Below are positions 21,780-32,879 of a DNA stretch of 64,000 nucleotides, one piece after another. Positions within the stretch are counted from its first letter, which is position 1. Each line of letters opens with the position of its first letter. The translations under genes were made by a program, and so were the position numbers. The notes under the pieces were generated by a model. The model was not told where the DNA came from. It saw only the letters and a program-made list of their open reading frames with translations, and made no database searches. The stretch comes from Selaginella moellendorffii (taxonomy: Eukaryota > Streptophyta > Lycopodiopsida > Selaginellales > Selaginellaceae): positions 1 to 64,000 of the forward strand of contig NW_003314299.1 of assembly GCF_000143415.4 (NCBI RefSeq), in the 5' to 3' direction.

Positions 21780-24017
21780 CAGTCCTAAGCATCAACACAA
21801 CAAGCAAAATGGTGTGGTTTTTCGATTTCATATGGTTGTGGCAAATTTTGGTATGGTTTTTCTTACATATTTTTCAGCATTACATATAGAAATATGTATG
21901 TTTTTTTTACTCTAGCGCATTGATACATTCTTTCATATGGTTTGTTCACATAAATTTTGTAGTGGTAGTGCATATATTTCGAATATTCTAATGGTTGTTA
22001 TCCATTTAAATTAATCTTGTAATTATAACATGTTTATAATTTATAGACTTTACTAAAAACTTCCTGGTATATTCTAGTTTATTCTACCATCTAATGGTTG
22101 ATATGCAGTAAGATTATTCTTGTGCTTATAAATTATAAACATTCAATTGATCAATTGGAATATGATTAAGCAAACCAAGTGTTGGTGCATAACATGTGCA
22201 GAAAATTATTTATAGGTAATGTATAGTTTTTAATATAGATTATAGTTCATCCACATTGTTCTATGAGGTTATCCAAATAGTTTTTTTAAAGTTCTTACAC
22301 TACCATAAGTTTCAAGAATAAAGGGTTAAATATAATATCAGATGTAAACCTTAATAATAATAATAATAATAATAATAATTGATTAAAAGGCCAACACTTA
22401 GACAATTAGCTTTAAGACATGAGAACTCCATGTTCTGGAAGCTCTAGTTCCTAGAGGCTAGAATCACTATGGTGCTGTGGCCGCTGGCTGGGTGTGGTTG
22501 CTAGCCACTGACCACTGGCTGTCCACCAGCTGCTTGCTGTAGCCATGGCATTAGTGGTGTTGGCAAGATTGCTATAACTGACGGGTTATAGTTTGAGACA
22601 TATGGTGCTTCATTTTAATATCACTTAGTTTGAGACATATGGCACTCCCTTTTAAAATCACTTCTGAAGTATAGTATCCTCACAAGATGGAGGCAGTTAG
22701 ATCTTGAAAAGAAATGGGTTGTTGAATAAATCCATTATGTAAAGTTACATTAATTCTTGGAAAACACTATTATTTGGCCCAGTTAGTGCCATAATTTTCC
22801 AAGATTGCTTCTACTTTGCATAATTTTCTTTGACAGGATGTGAAGTTTGTCATAAAAATGCTAAAAAACATTTGAGTAGCTTAAGAAACTTTTAACTTCT
22901 GCATGACCTTTCTCGTGGATTTATCCTTTGCATGGATGCTTCATTACTTTAAGACTATAGATTCATAATGATATATGGCTGATATAAATGCTTTATCTCA
23001 TGCACTATTTATGGTTATTCTTGTGGATGGGTTGCCTCCTCTACTTCCAAAAAAATGTATGATCAAGTGATGTCTGCAGTTATAGAATGTTTTAGATGGC
23101 AATAAACCTCATGCTGATCGTAACTTTTTGGTGATACCAAAAAGTTCAAAATGGCTAAGGACATGGTGTTGAGTATCAATTAGTAGTACCAATGTATTAT
23201 ATTAACTTGTGGTTACTTTTATTCCATGATAGCTCTATATTTGAGTATCACAAAGTTTTGGAAAACATGTAGTATTAACTATATTGGCCTCAAATACGTC
23301 AAGAGTATCTCTATGGTGCCACCTCCTAGATCATTAGAACCAATTCAAGTTTTTCAACCATTTGAATTAATTGCATATGATAATGTGTCAATAAAACATA
23401 AATGTACATTCCCTATGTCCCATATAGACTAAACAAATATAAAGCAAAACTTTTTTTAGCACAAAAGGCCTAGCACTAAGAATGCTTCTTCACTTGACCA
23501 GTTTTTTGTTTGACTAACTTATTCAAAACCACATTGTGATGAGTTTCGCTTACCTTGGGACATGACCCTCCTCCAATGCAAGCTGAAGCATGCTTTTGCT
23601 CATGAAAGCTCATAAAAATGCTTTAAACCACTTCAATATATACCCCATTCCACACAAACCCTTTACTTATGTGTTGACACTACCCAAGTCAACTGATATC
23701 TCTCAATTTCATGTATTATTTGGTGGGAGTTTATCTTGCCTCTTGCTTTGGGTTGATGCTGATCACTGCATAGTTTAATGTATAATCTTCAGAGTCTTTG
23801 GCAATGGCACAAGAGCACTAAAGGTAGTATCAAGATCAGCACACTCATTGTCTATAAGTGGTATTCATAATTAGACATTATTAGCTCTGTTTCTGTTTCC
23901 ATTGGCTGAAAACCAAAAATCTCGTTATTGACACAGTGCCATCTTCCTGATCGCAGGGCTGATGGACGCTCCAACTTTCACGAGATGATCTAAGTTCTCC
24001 CAAGTCCGTGATAACGA
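21780..24017. other. AT-rich gene-poor block with an (AAT)n microsatellite
   Basis: About 2.2 kb of AT-rich DNA. An AAT repeat runs at 22353-22379. Short plus-strand open frames at 23226-23432 and 23590-23778 have no clear homology I can name; the text looks like very decayed transposon sequence, but no diagnostic motif was found. Confidence 0.4.
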
Positions 24018-26546
24018 TTATCTTGCGTAGAGATTCGAGAGCATGACGTACGACGCAGAGTTTTGTGGATCCAGGTCGACGAGCTTGTCAGCCGCAGCTT
24101 TCCCTTCCTCCACATTTCCAAGAGCCCGGCAAGCACCCAAGACGGACATCCACGCAGGGACGCTCGAGTGAAGACCGTTCTTCGCGATGAACTCCCGAGC
24201 CTCTACGATGCGTCCTGCCCGCCCCAAGAGATCCACAACGCATCCTCGCTGCTCCGCCGTGGGAGAGATCCCATACTCTCTCTCCAAGCAGCCAAAATGC
24301 CGGCAGCCTTCTTCCACTTCGCCGCAGTGGCCGCAGGCTGCGATGATGTTGAGAAAGGTGACGCCGTCCGGCTTCATTCCTTCCTGCTTCATCCTCTGGA
24401 AGAGCAGCAATGACTCGCTCGCGAATCCGTGCTGGGCGTGAGACGAGATCACCAGGTTCCACGAGAGGGAGTCTCGCTGAGGCATCCTGTTGAAGAGGCG
24501 GAAAGCTTGCCGGAGCCTCGCAGACTTGGCGTATAAGTTGAGGAGCGCGTTGGCTACTATGAGTTCCAGCTCCAGCCCGGCTTCTTCCACGCACATCTCG
24601 ACCAGCTTGGAGCTCTTTGTGTCACTCCCGAGCTGTGCGCACCAGTTGACGATCGCCGAGAGAGTAACTTTGTTTGGCTTGACACCCTCAGCTTGCATCT
24701 TCTGGAAGAGGACCAGTGTTTCTTTGCATTTTCCCAGCTCGGCGAATGCAGCCACCATCGCTGTCCAAGTTATCACGTTCCTGTGCTCCATGCCGTCGAA
24801 GATCTTCCGTGCCTCTTGCAAGCTCCCGCACTTGACGTACATGCTCACCAGGGCGTTCTCTACGACGGAGTTCTTCTCCACTCCGGCTTCCAGTACGTGC
24901 CCGTGGACTTCTCTTCCAAATATCGAGCTGCTGTCGCAGGAGTTTAAGCTGCTGGCGAAGGTGAATGTGTCGGGAGCCATGCCTTCGAGTAGCATCACTC
25001 GGTAGAGCTTCGAGGCACCGGTTTCCTGCTCGTTCTCCGCGTAAGCATCCATCATAGCGTTCCAGGAAACTATGTCCCTGTTTCTGCCCAGCTTGTCAAA
25101 CACGAGCTCTGCGTCTTGGATGCTTCCACACTTGCCGTAGAGACTGACGATCGTGTTGCTCACTGCAGCATCGGATTCCAAGCCAGCAGCAGCGGCGTAA
25201 GAGTGAACAAGCTTGGCTTCTTCCAGCGAAGCCAGACTTCCACATCCGCTTAGCAGCGCCAGGAACGTCACCTTGTTGGGAAGCATGCCTTGGAGCAGCA
25301 TCTCCTGGAACAGTATCAAGCAGCCACCAAAGTCTTCGGCTTCCGCGAGTGCTGTGATCATCACTGTCCACGTTGCCACGTCTTTCCGCTCGATCTGGTC
25401 GAAAGTTTCCCTGGCCTCGTCCAGACTTTTGCACCTCCCATACATGTTGACGAGCGCAGTGCCAATGCCGGTGTCGTTCACGTCCATGCCAAGCTCGCCC
25501 AAGCACTCGTGAACTTTTCGGCCTTGACTTAAGTCCATCAGCACGGCACAGGCGTTGAGAACACACGAGAAGGTGATCTTGTCCGGGAAAACTCTCTTCT
25601 CAGTTTGCATCTGTCGGAAGAGCTGGAGAGCTTCTTCATGGCAGCACTGCTCCACACACGCGGCGAGCAGCGAGTTCCAGGTGATAACGTCTCTCCTCTC
25701 CATCCGAAAGAACATCTCCCTCGCGCCCTCGATGCTTCCACACTTCCTATACATCTCCACAAGAGCGTTTCCAACGAAAAGATCAGACTCGTTACCACTC
25801 TCCACTACTAAGCCATGAAAAAGTTTACCTCGAGCGAGATCTCTACTGCTGGAGCACGAGCTCACGACTGTAGAGAACGTCACACAGTCCGGTCCAATGC
25901 CATCGAGCAGCATTCTCGTGAATTGGAGGAACATCCCTCTCGGATCCCCGGCGTGCGCTGCAAGCACAGAATTCCAAAGAATGAGATCAGCCTCAGAAAC
26001 TCTGGAAAACACCCTCCTTGCATCGCCAAAGCACTGCCATCTTCCATACGAGCACACAAGAGCAGTCCCCACGACTGGATCACATCCCAGGCCACATTCG
26101 ACCACGCAGCCGTCCACCAATCTCACGGTGCTCTCACAGCAAGCATCAAGAACAGTCACGAAAGTCACCTTGTTTGGAGCCACCCCATCAAGCTGCATCG
26201 CCGAAAAGTACTCCAGCGCCTCGCGAGATCGCCCGCGCGAGGCAAATGCCGCGATGATCGCCGTCCACGACACCACATTCCTCTTGCGCATCGAGCCAAA
26301 CACCGCGCGGGCATCATCAACGCAGCCACACCTTCCATACATGCTCACCAGATGATTCGCCACGAAAACCTCGCGATCGATCAGACCTGATCCCGCCAAA
26401 TACCGGTGGATTGCCCTGCCCTGATTGATCGCGCGCGCGTCGCCGCACAGCTGCAGCAGAAATCCATACGTCGTGGGCGATTTGGGCCTGGAGAGGATCC
26501 TGTCCAGATTCGTGAGAGGATCCAGGGCGAAGGCGCGCTTCGCCAT
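24018..26546 (-). CDS. PLS-type pentatricopeptide repeat protein without E+/DYW tail
   Basis: 842 residues, single exon. It starts MAKRAFALDPLTNL and has about 20 PPR units of the P-L-S pattern, for example VFVANHLVSMYGRCGCVDDA, RNVVSWTAIIAAFASRG, DVITWNSLLAACVEQCCHEE and NVITWTAMVAAFAELGKCKE. PPR proteins bind organellar RNA one base per repeat, and PLS types guide C-to-U editing. The frame stops at YVMLSNLYAR, in the first E motif, just where other family members continue into E+ and DYW domains. It therefore has no deaminase and would need a partner for editing, or may be truncated. No clear transit peptide was recognised by eye. A decayed inverted partial copy lies at 20810-21720. Confidence 0.92.
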   Translation of the reverse strand: MAKRAFALDPLTNLDRILSRPKSPTTYGFLLQLCGDARAINQGRAIHRYLAGSGLIDREVFVANHLVSMYGRCGCVDDARAVFGSMRKRNVVSWTAIIAAFASRGRSREALEYFSAMQLDGVAPNKVTFVTVLDACCESTVRLVDGCVVECGLGCDPVVGTALVCSYGRWQCFGDARRVFSRVSEADLILWNSVLAAHAGDPRGMFLQFTRMLLDGIGPDCVTFSTVVSSCSSSRDLARGKLFHGLVVESGNESDLFVGNALVEMYRKCGSIEGAREMFFRMERRDVITWNSLLAACVEQCCHEEALQLFRQMQTEKRVFPDKITFSCVLNACAVLMDLSQGRKVHECLGELGMDVNDTGIGTALVNMYGRCKSLDEARETFDQIERKDVATWTVMITALAEAEDFGGCLILFQEMLLQGMLPNKVTFLALLSGCGSLASLEEAKLVHSYAAAAGLESDAAVSNTIVSLYGKCGSIQDAELVFDKLGRNRDIVSWNAMMDAYAENEQETGASKLYRVMLLEGMAPDTFTFASSLNSCDSSSIFGREVHGHVLEAGVEKNSVVENALVSMYVKCGSLQEARKIFDGMEHRNVITWTAMVAAFAELGKCKETLVLFQKMQAEGVKPNKVTLSAIVNWCAQLGSDTKSSKLVEMCVEEAGLELELIVANALLNLYAKSARLRQAFRLFNRMPQRDSLSWNLVISSHAQHGFASESLLLFQRMKQEGMKPDGVTFLNIIAACGHCGEVEEGCRHFGCLEREYGISPTAEQRGCVVDLLGRAGRIVEAREFIAKNGLHSSVPAWMSVLGACRALGNVEEGKAAADKLVDLDPQNSASYVMLSNLYAR

Positions 26547-26666
26547 AGCTGACCATCACTCAACTACTAGAAGCCCTAATATTTGAAATTTGGAGGGAAA
26601 GTAATCTTCTGACCTAGAATAATTCTAGAGGATCTTATATCTCCATCCTAAGAAGAAAGAAAAAAC

Positions 26667-28625
26667 TTAGCTTGAGCTGCTCGAAACGATGCGCTGCCAA
26701 TCCATCATGTAGCTCACGGTGCCCGACTCATACTCATCGTCAAATAGCCGGATCGACACGGCTCGCGGCCTCGAATCCGGCATGGCTGGGATCTCCGCGT
26801 CTCCATTCAGCAGCTGGCAGCACCTCTTCATTGTTGGGCGATGGTTTGCATCCGGCAAGCAGCACAGCAATCCCATCCTGATCGTCTTGAGCACCTCTTC
26901 TTCCTTGCCTTCCACTTGCAGCCTCGAGTCTATGGCTTCCACAAGCTTGTCATGCTCGTGCTTCCTCCACACCCAGTCGATCAGCACAGGGCAATCGTCG
27001 GCGGCGATGTTGGCTTCCGTGGACTGGACAGTGTAGTCCAGAGCTTGCCGCCCTGCTACGATCTCCAAAACCAGGATCCCAAAGCTGTAAACATCCGACT
27101 TCTCCGTAGCTCTGCCTGTGAATGCCAGCTCCGGAGCGATGTATCCCACTGTCCCGGCCTTCGTCATGGTCTGCGCGCCTTTGGCATGCTCCATGGACTT
27201 GGCCAGCCCGAAGTCCCCCAGCTTTGCGACGAAGTTCTCGTCCAGGAGAACGTTCGCTGCTTTCACGTCCCTGTGAACTATCCTCTTGCCGAGTCCCTCG
27301 TGAAGGTAGGCCAGCGCCTCGGCCACACCTTTCATGATCTCGTAGCGCTGGCTCCACGACAGTAGCACTCTCGGCTGCTTGGAGAAGATGAAGTGATCCA
27401 GGCTTCCGTTGGCCATGAACTCGTAGACGAGCAGCAGCTTGTTCTTCTCCTTGCACCAGCCCCGGAGAGAAACTAGATTGTGGTGCCGGACCGTGCTGAT
27501 GACCGAGAGCTCCGCTAGAAACTGAGCCTCCGCGTGCTTTGGCGCCTCGGACAAAGCCTTGACAGCCACCTGAGAGCCGATGCTGGAGATATATCCCTTG
27601 TAAACCACACACGAGCCTCCCTTGCCGAGAAGCTCCTTCGAGCTGAATCCTTTCGTTGCCGAGTGAAGCTCCCTGTACGTGAAGCTTGTGATCTGGGGAA
27701 CGCACGGGTATGTAGCTTTCTTCGCCAGGTAGAAACCATAGATCACGATCGTTCCGGCAACAGCCACCGCGAACACTGACAGCGGAACCGAAGCCTTGAC
27801 AATCACCCCCTTGTTTCTGTCGCCTCTGGAGAGCTCGGGTGAAACCATGGTTGGAGCTGGAGCTGGATCCTCCACTGAAAACGACCAACTATAAACGTTG
27901 TGGAGCTCGGTTGAGAAACCTGTAGCAGCCGAGAAGCCCACCCACATCTCTGGGAGTAGAACGCTGCTCAAGCTCACGTTGGTGATCAAAACCGGTTCTT
28001 GCCAGTCCGATCCATTCTCCACCAGCCAGACTTTCACTTGTTCCAAGCTCCCATCGAACTCTATCCTTGCCTTGAGTGTCATGTTTCTTACGAGGCTCAG
28101 CTCGAGCTCGTCCTGGATGATGGTCTTGCCAGTGGAATTCACCCCGTTCACGTCCACCCCGACGTGAGGATTCGGAGGATCCCACTCGTTGGAGAAGGTG
28201 TCGAATTCCACACCGAAGAGATGGTTGCTCGCGTTCCCGTTGGTTCCCTCGGCGTTGAAGCCCAGATACTGGCCACCCGACGCTGTGAGATCGAAGCTCA
28301 TGTGTGGAGAGATGAGGAACGTCATGCCGTCGGCGGGAGCTCCACCGTGGAGGATCTGGAAGACGAAGTGTGTCTGGAAAGAGAGAGCCTTGCCGGTGGT
28401 CTGATCCAAGAGATAGACGGGGCGATTGTAGAACGCTCGCCCGACGCTGTTCTTCCCGGAGCCGATGATCTGAGTGAGAGATATGTACCTGAGGAGAAGA
28501 TTTGCGTGGCCTTTGGTGTCGATCGTGTCGAGAAAATTCATCTGGCTCAAGTAGAAGCTCCGGGAATCGCCCTGCCGCGGCAGTAAAAGCGCTATGATCA
28601 TCGAGAGTATGACTAAGAGCGCCAT
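26667..28625 (-). CDS. L-type lectin-domain receptor-like kinase
   Basis: Plasma-membrane receptor kinase of 652 residues if started at the Met at 28625, which gives a signal peptide ([16 protein letters not shown]). The legume-lectin domain spans about residues 22-265 ([53 protein letters not shown]). A transmembrane helix is at about 287-307 ([17 protein letters not shown]). The Ser/Thr kinase runs from about 325 to 600 with [11 protein letters not shown], the VAVKAL lysine, [26 protein letters not shown] and GTVGYIAPE. The catalytic residues are intact, so it should be active. The same frame stays open a further 117 codons upstream to a Met at 28976, but that stretch lacks a signal sequence at its start and is more likely 5' UTR. 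Intronless, as is usual for this family. Confidence 0.92.
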   Translation of the reverse strand: MALLVILSMIIALLLPRQGDSRSFYLSQMNFLDTIDTKGHANLLLRYISLTQIIGSGKNSVGRAFYNRPVYLLDQTTGKALSFQTHFVFQILHGGAPADGMTFLISPHMSFDLTASGGQYLGFNAEGTNGNASNHLFGVEFDTFSNEWDPPNPHVGVDVNGVNSTGKTIIQDELELSLVRNMTLKARIEFDGSLEQVKVWLVENGSDWQEPVLITNVSLSSVLLPEMWVGFSAATGFSTELHNVYSWSFSVEDPAPAPTMVSPELSRGDRNKGVIVKASVPLSVFAVAVAGTIVIYGFYLAKKATYPCVPQITSFTYRELHSATKGFSSKELLGKGGSCVVYKGYISSIGSQVAVKALSEAPKHAEAQFLAELSVISTVRHHNLVSLRGWCKEKNKLLLVYEFMANGSLDHFIFSKQPRVLLSWSQRYEIMKGVAEALAYLHEGLGKRIVHRDVKAANVLLDENFVAKLGDFGLAKSMEHAKGAQTMTKAGTVGYIAPELAFTGRATEKSDVYSFGILVLEIVAGRQALDYTVQSTEANIAADDCPVLIDWVWRKHEHDKLVEAIDSRLQVEGKEEEVLKTIRMGLLCCLPDANHRPTMKRCCQLLNGDAEIPAMPDSRPRAVSIRLFDDEYESGTVSYMMDWQRIVSSSSS

Positions 28626-29018
28626 GGGAAAGAAAACCTGTGGCAATACCTGGGGCAAAAAACATATCGATCGATACGCGCCCGTGGACGTATCGATCTT
28701 GTCGCATCCCTGTGGACGATAGCGCAAGTCAATAAGCTCCATTCGCTGTTCTTCCCGATTCTCCGCCCTAGAAAAAGAGAACAAAACAATCACTGTTAGT
28801 CCAGCTATCGATATTTCCGGGAATGCGAATGCGCGCGCGAGCGCGTTGGACAAAGAGCGCGACGATCGACTACCGCCATCGACGAGGAAGAAGCCATAAA
28901 CCCTAAAGGACTTAGGCGGGAAATAAACACTAGCCGACTGCCACGTGGCCGAATGAAATGCATGGATGAATATCATGTCGCATTCCGTTAAGTCAGCCCT
29001 AATTTGAGGGTTTTAGAC

Positions 29019-31449
29019 ATGGCGATGGCGGAGGGAGAGACTGGTGAGTTCTTCCGATTCAATCGATGGAATCGATGGAATAGTATCATTTCTTTGATCC
29101 AGCTCCCGTTCTTGGATCGGTCGCTGTCGTTGGAGCGGGCGCGAGGTGAGTATTTCGATTCTTTTCTCTGCATTTCTCGTGTTCTAATTGATCGGATTTT
29201 GATTTCCAGTGGCCTCGCGGCAGCGTATCGATTGCGAGCTGCGGGGGTCTCCGTGACGGTCTATGAAGCGGAAAATTCCATCGGTGGGAAGTTAAAGAGT
29301 GTTTCGGAGAATGGATTCATCTGGGAGAAGGGACCGAACACAATGGTACCGAATATTTTATCTTTGGTGTTCTTACTTTGCTTTTTCTCTTCTTCGCATA
29401 GACGGAAAATGATCCAAGCATAAGCAGGATGTTTGACGATCTCCATCTTCGCGATAAGCAACAGTTTGTAAGTGTGAAATTCCTCCAAAAGTTTCAAAAC
29501 TAACTTGGGCGTTTAGCCGGTGGAGCAAAAGAAACGATACATTGTTCGCAATGCTTCTCCTACGATGGTCAGTTCTTAGATTGTGATTTATGTTTACTAC
29601 CTGTTCTATGCAGTTGCCCTCTAATCCTTTGGGATTTATCACTACCGGTCTCTTCTCTGCTCAAGCCAAGGTCTGTCGACTTTTATGAATCTTTTGGGCC
29701 TGACTTGTGTGCCATTAGCTTAAACTTTTGACGGAGCCGTTTTCATGGAAGCGAACGAAAGCAGAATCAAACGAAGACGAGAGGTCTGTGGAAGCCTTCG
29801 TTTTATTGTTTCCGCTCTGAACTATTTTCCAGTGTAGGAGCGTTCATGGAGAGGCACTTTGGTGACGAGGTAAGAAACAGCGCCGGTCCTGGATTCGGGC
29901 TATTGACGGTCCTTTTTATTTCTTAGATCGTAGATTATGCAGTGGATCCATTTGTTGCCGGGACAAGTGGTTCGGATCCTTCCTCTATATCAGTGAGTTT
30001 AAAGTTTATCCTGCCTCTTGCTCTAACAGGATAAACTTTTGTTTTACACAGATCCGTCACTCGTTTCCAGAATTGTGGTCCTTAGAGAAGAAGTATAGAC
30101 TTTACTACTCCATTTCCTTTCTAACTAAAGTAGAACACCGCGTGCAGCTATGGATCGCTCTTCGTCGGTGCAATTAAATCAGGTTTTAGCAAGAAGAAGA
30201 AGCAAAAATTGCGACCAGTGGAGTTTGAAGACGAAGATTCTGATTTCCCTGCTCGTACACGTCCCCGTCGTGGAGGATCGTTTTCATTTGTAGGTGGCAT
30301 GCAGGCAAGTATTTGTTTTGTTTTAGTTTTGGATGGAGCTGACAGGTTTTTGTTTATAGACGCTGGCCAATGAACTGGTCTCGAGGATTGGAAAGGAAAA
30401 ATTCAAGCTCAATACATTTGTCACCGGATTGGCATGTAACCAACAGGGCAATCCCTCTCGTCAAAGCTGGACAGTAACAGGTTTGGAAACATCGGGCAAG
30501 AGAAGCAAACGCTCAGACAAAACCTTCGATGCAGTCATCATGACGGTATGTTTCTGTTTTCTTTTCTTCTGTTCGTGTTGGAACTGGCTCCTCTTAATAG
30601 GCACCGGTGGACGATGTGAGGGCAATGAAGGTTGTCAAAGATGGAAAGCCTTATGCTCTTGATTATCTCCCAACAGTTATCTACGAACCAATGTCCGTGT
30701 TGATAACAATGTTCAACAAAGACTCCGTGAAGCGTGCACTTCCGGGTTTCGGTGTGCTGGTTCCCTCCAAAGAGCAACAAGCAAATGGCTTTCAAACGCT
30801 GGGTAATTATTTGAAGCCTTTCATGGAGAAGTGTCTCACTTGAGTTCTATGATATGCAGGCACCTTGTTCTCTTCATTCATGTTTCCTGATAGAGCTCCA
30901 GAAGACCAGCTGCTGTTTACGACTTTTATAGGAGGCAGCAGGAATACATTGCTAGCATCACGGTCGAAGTAAGTTTGTTTAAGTTGGTGGCAAAAAAGTC
31001 TTCATTGTTTTGGATTTGTCAGGGAAGAGCTCCTTGATATAACTTTGAAGGATTTGTCTAGACTAATTGGAGTAGAGGGTCAACCAACTGCTATCAGGCA
31101 CGTAAAACTAGTTTAATCCTTTTGGTTTGATAACTTCAACTCTTCTACCAGGCATGTGTATTGGGAAAAGGCGTTCCCACGATACAGCATCGGCTATGAC
31201 AATGTCTTGCATTCTATCCAGAAACTCGAGAGCGACCTCCCTGGACTCTTCTACGCTGGTAAGTTTTTGCTTGTGCCGGTCGTGGTCCGTAACTCTAAAG
31301 CTCTTCCAGGAAATCATCGAGGAGGATTGGCCGTTGGGAAAACAATTGTCTCAGGCCTTGATGCAGCGGAGCAAGTGCTCCAATACCTCCAAGGCTCTGG
31401 AGGCAAGAAAGTTTTCACAATGGCGTCGTTGGAACAGCCTGTGAGCTAG
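29019..31449 (+). CDS. PPOX: Protoporphyrinogen IX oxidase
   Basis: FAD enzyme that oxidises protoporphyrinogen IX to protoporphyrin IX, the last shared step of heme and chlorophyll synthesis. It has about 15 short exons. Exon 1 (from 29019, MAMAEGET) joins [22 protein letters not shown], the dinucleotide-binding motif. Then come [109 protein letters not shown] and [19 protein letters not shown]. The C-terminal FAD-contacting motif is intact. The FAD motif begins about residue 16, so there is little room for a classic plastid transit peptide; this fits a PPO2-type isoform. Splice phases checked at the first two introns and at LG/TLF are consistent. Confidence 0.93.
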
Positions 31450-31529
31450 TTATGCAAGAATTCAAAGAGAAAGGTACATAGCTTTTAATATACCGGGCCG
31501 AGCGTACAACCATCTTAGCTAGCTTGGCC

Positions 31530-31612
31530 CTTGCAAGCTTCCATAACTTGTTCCTTTGCGAGGTACTCTCACCAGATTCTCGCCGGAGAAACCAGTATGC
31601 CTCGAAAGGTAC
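31530..31612 (-). pseudogene. Relic C-terminal tail of a second O-methyltransferase copy
   Basis: The minus strand reads TGFSGENLVRVP and then sequence resembling the EQVMEACKG end, parallel to TGFSGVNLVKMPSRDQVIEA in the gene directly upstream. Only about 80 bp survive. It looks like the remainder of a tandem duplicate. Confidence 0.6.
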
Positions 31613-31641
31613 AGTTTGGTTTTATTCTTCTGCACACGCAA

Positions 31642-32779
31642 CTAGTCTTTGTATGCTTCTATGACTTGGTCCCTGGATGGCATCTTGACAAGATTGACAC
31701 CGGAGAAGCCGGTTCGCTCGATCAGCTCCTTATACTCCTCAAAGGTCCTGATTCTGCCGCCCTCGGTGAACGAAAACATGGCCATGTCCAGGTCCCTCTC
31801 AAACGGTGCATCGTTGGTGTGGATGAGATCCACAATCACGAGCTTCCCTCCCTTGGGCAGCGACTTGAAACAGTTGCGCAGGAGCTTGTCGCAGTGATCA
31901 TCGCTAAAGTTGAGCAAGACCGACTGGAAAATCGCAGGAACTTAGCTTTGATCCAGACAAGTTTCTAAAGAAAACAATGAGCCTACTCTACCTTGATGAG
32001 TAGAAGATCTCCTTCTGGCACGCTCTCAAACATGTCTCCTCCAACGTGTTTAACTCCTGGCAAGACGAAGAACAAACCATCAAGGAAACGAACGAGAACT
32101 TTGGCGTACCGGGGGTCTTTGGCGCACTGGAAACAGTGTGCGGCAGATCAAAGTTGACAACCTCAGCTTCCGGATACTTTGCCTTGATCTTGCCCGCGCA
32201 CATCCCCAGCCCGCCGCCAACGTCCACCAACTTCTTCGCCCCGTTGAAACCATCGTAGGCCTCGAGGATGAGCTTGATGGTGACGCTGCTCCACGCGACC
32301 ATGGCATGGTTGAGCAAGGTGTTGTACTCCTCGTCGTCGTGACCCCAGACGTGGACCTTGTTGGCGATCTCGTATGGATGCCCGCCATGGAGCACGGCCT
32401 CGTGGAGCTTGTGGAGCGAGGCAGCGGCGTGATCATACGTGCAAACCAGCAAGAGGTGCTGCTCCTCGGCTAGCCATTTGGAGATCCCGGTGCCTCCATA
32501 GCGGGTCTCGCCACCGCTCGTCTCCTCGCTGAGGATCTTCTTGTAGACGAGGTACTGGAGGATGCGGTGGAGGAGATCTGGCTGGGGATTGGTGGCGCCC
32601 TGGAGGCGGGAGAAGATCTGGGCGAGCGTGAGGGGGCCGGACTTGGCGATCATGTCCGGGATGCCGAGGAGAACCGCGGCCTTGAGCACGAAGGGCGTCA
32701 CCACCGAGAAGATGATGCTCTTGAGCGCGTAGTGGCCGTCCACCTCCTCCGCCGAGTGCTCTTTCGTCGCTGGGGCCAT
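31642..32779 (-). CDS. Class II (COMT-like) O-methyltransferase
   Basis: SAM-dependent methyltransferase of 338 residues. Exons 32110-32779, 31992-32056 and 31642-31923 join as KTP/GVKH and LLIK/SVLL. The N-terminal dimerisation domain (HYALKSIIFSVVTPFVLKAA) is followed by SAM motif I (KKLVDVGGGLGMCAGKI), VVNFDLPHTVSSA and GDMFESVPEGDLLLIK. In plant COMT-type enzymes the next segment is K-W-I-x-H-D-W-S-D-E-H-C with the catalytic His; here it reads KSVLLNFSDDHC, so that position is Leu. The rest (RNCFKSLPKGGKLVIVDLI) is typical. The substrate is unknown. The start at 32779 (MAPATKEHS) is chosen because a TATA box lies 50 bp upstream and the in-frame Met further out (32926) lacks family similarity. 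Confidence 0.88.
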
Positions 32780-32828
32780 GGATTTGTTGCTCTGATCGAT
32801 GCTGGAGAGGGAGAGCTCGCGGGGATGA

Positions 32829-32836
32829 GTTATATA
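32829..32836 (-). promoter_or_regulatory. TATA box of the O-methyltransferase gene
   Basis: The minus strand reads TATATAAC about 50 bp before the ATG at 32779. This favours the downstream start codon. Confidence 0.5.
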
Positions 32837-32879
32837 CTCGGTTCTATCGCGATGAGATCCGGATATGGATTTTGAATGC

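Noticed and set aside
23226-23778. Transposase or integrase gene in the AT-rich block
   Set aside because: Short open frames only; no catalytic motif (DDE, retroviral integrase zinc site, RT) could be identified.
26950-27888. 312-codon minus-strand frame overlapping the receptor kinase
   Set aside because: It is a frame-shifted reading of the kinase gene; low-complexity Gly/Arg/Ser composition without a domain.
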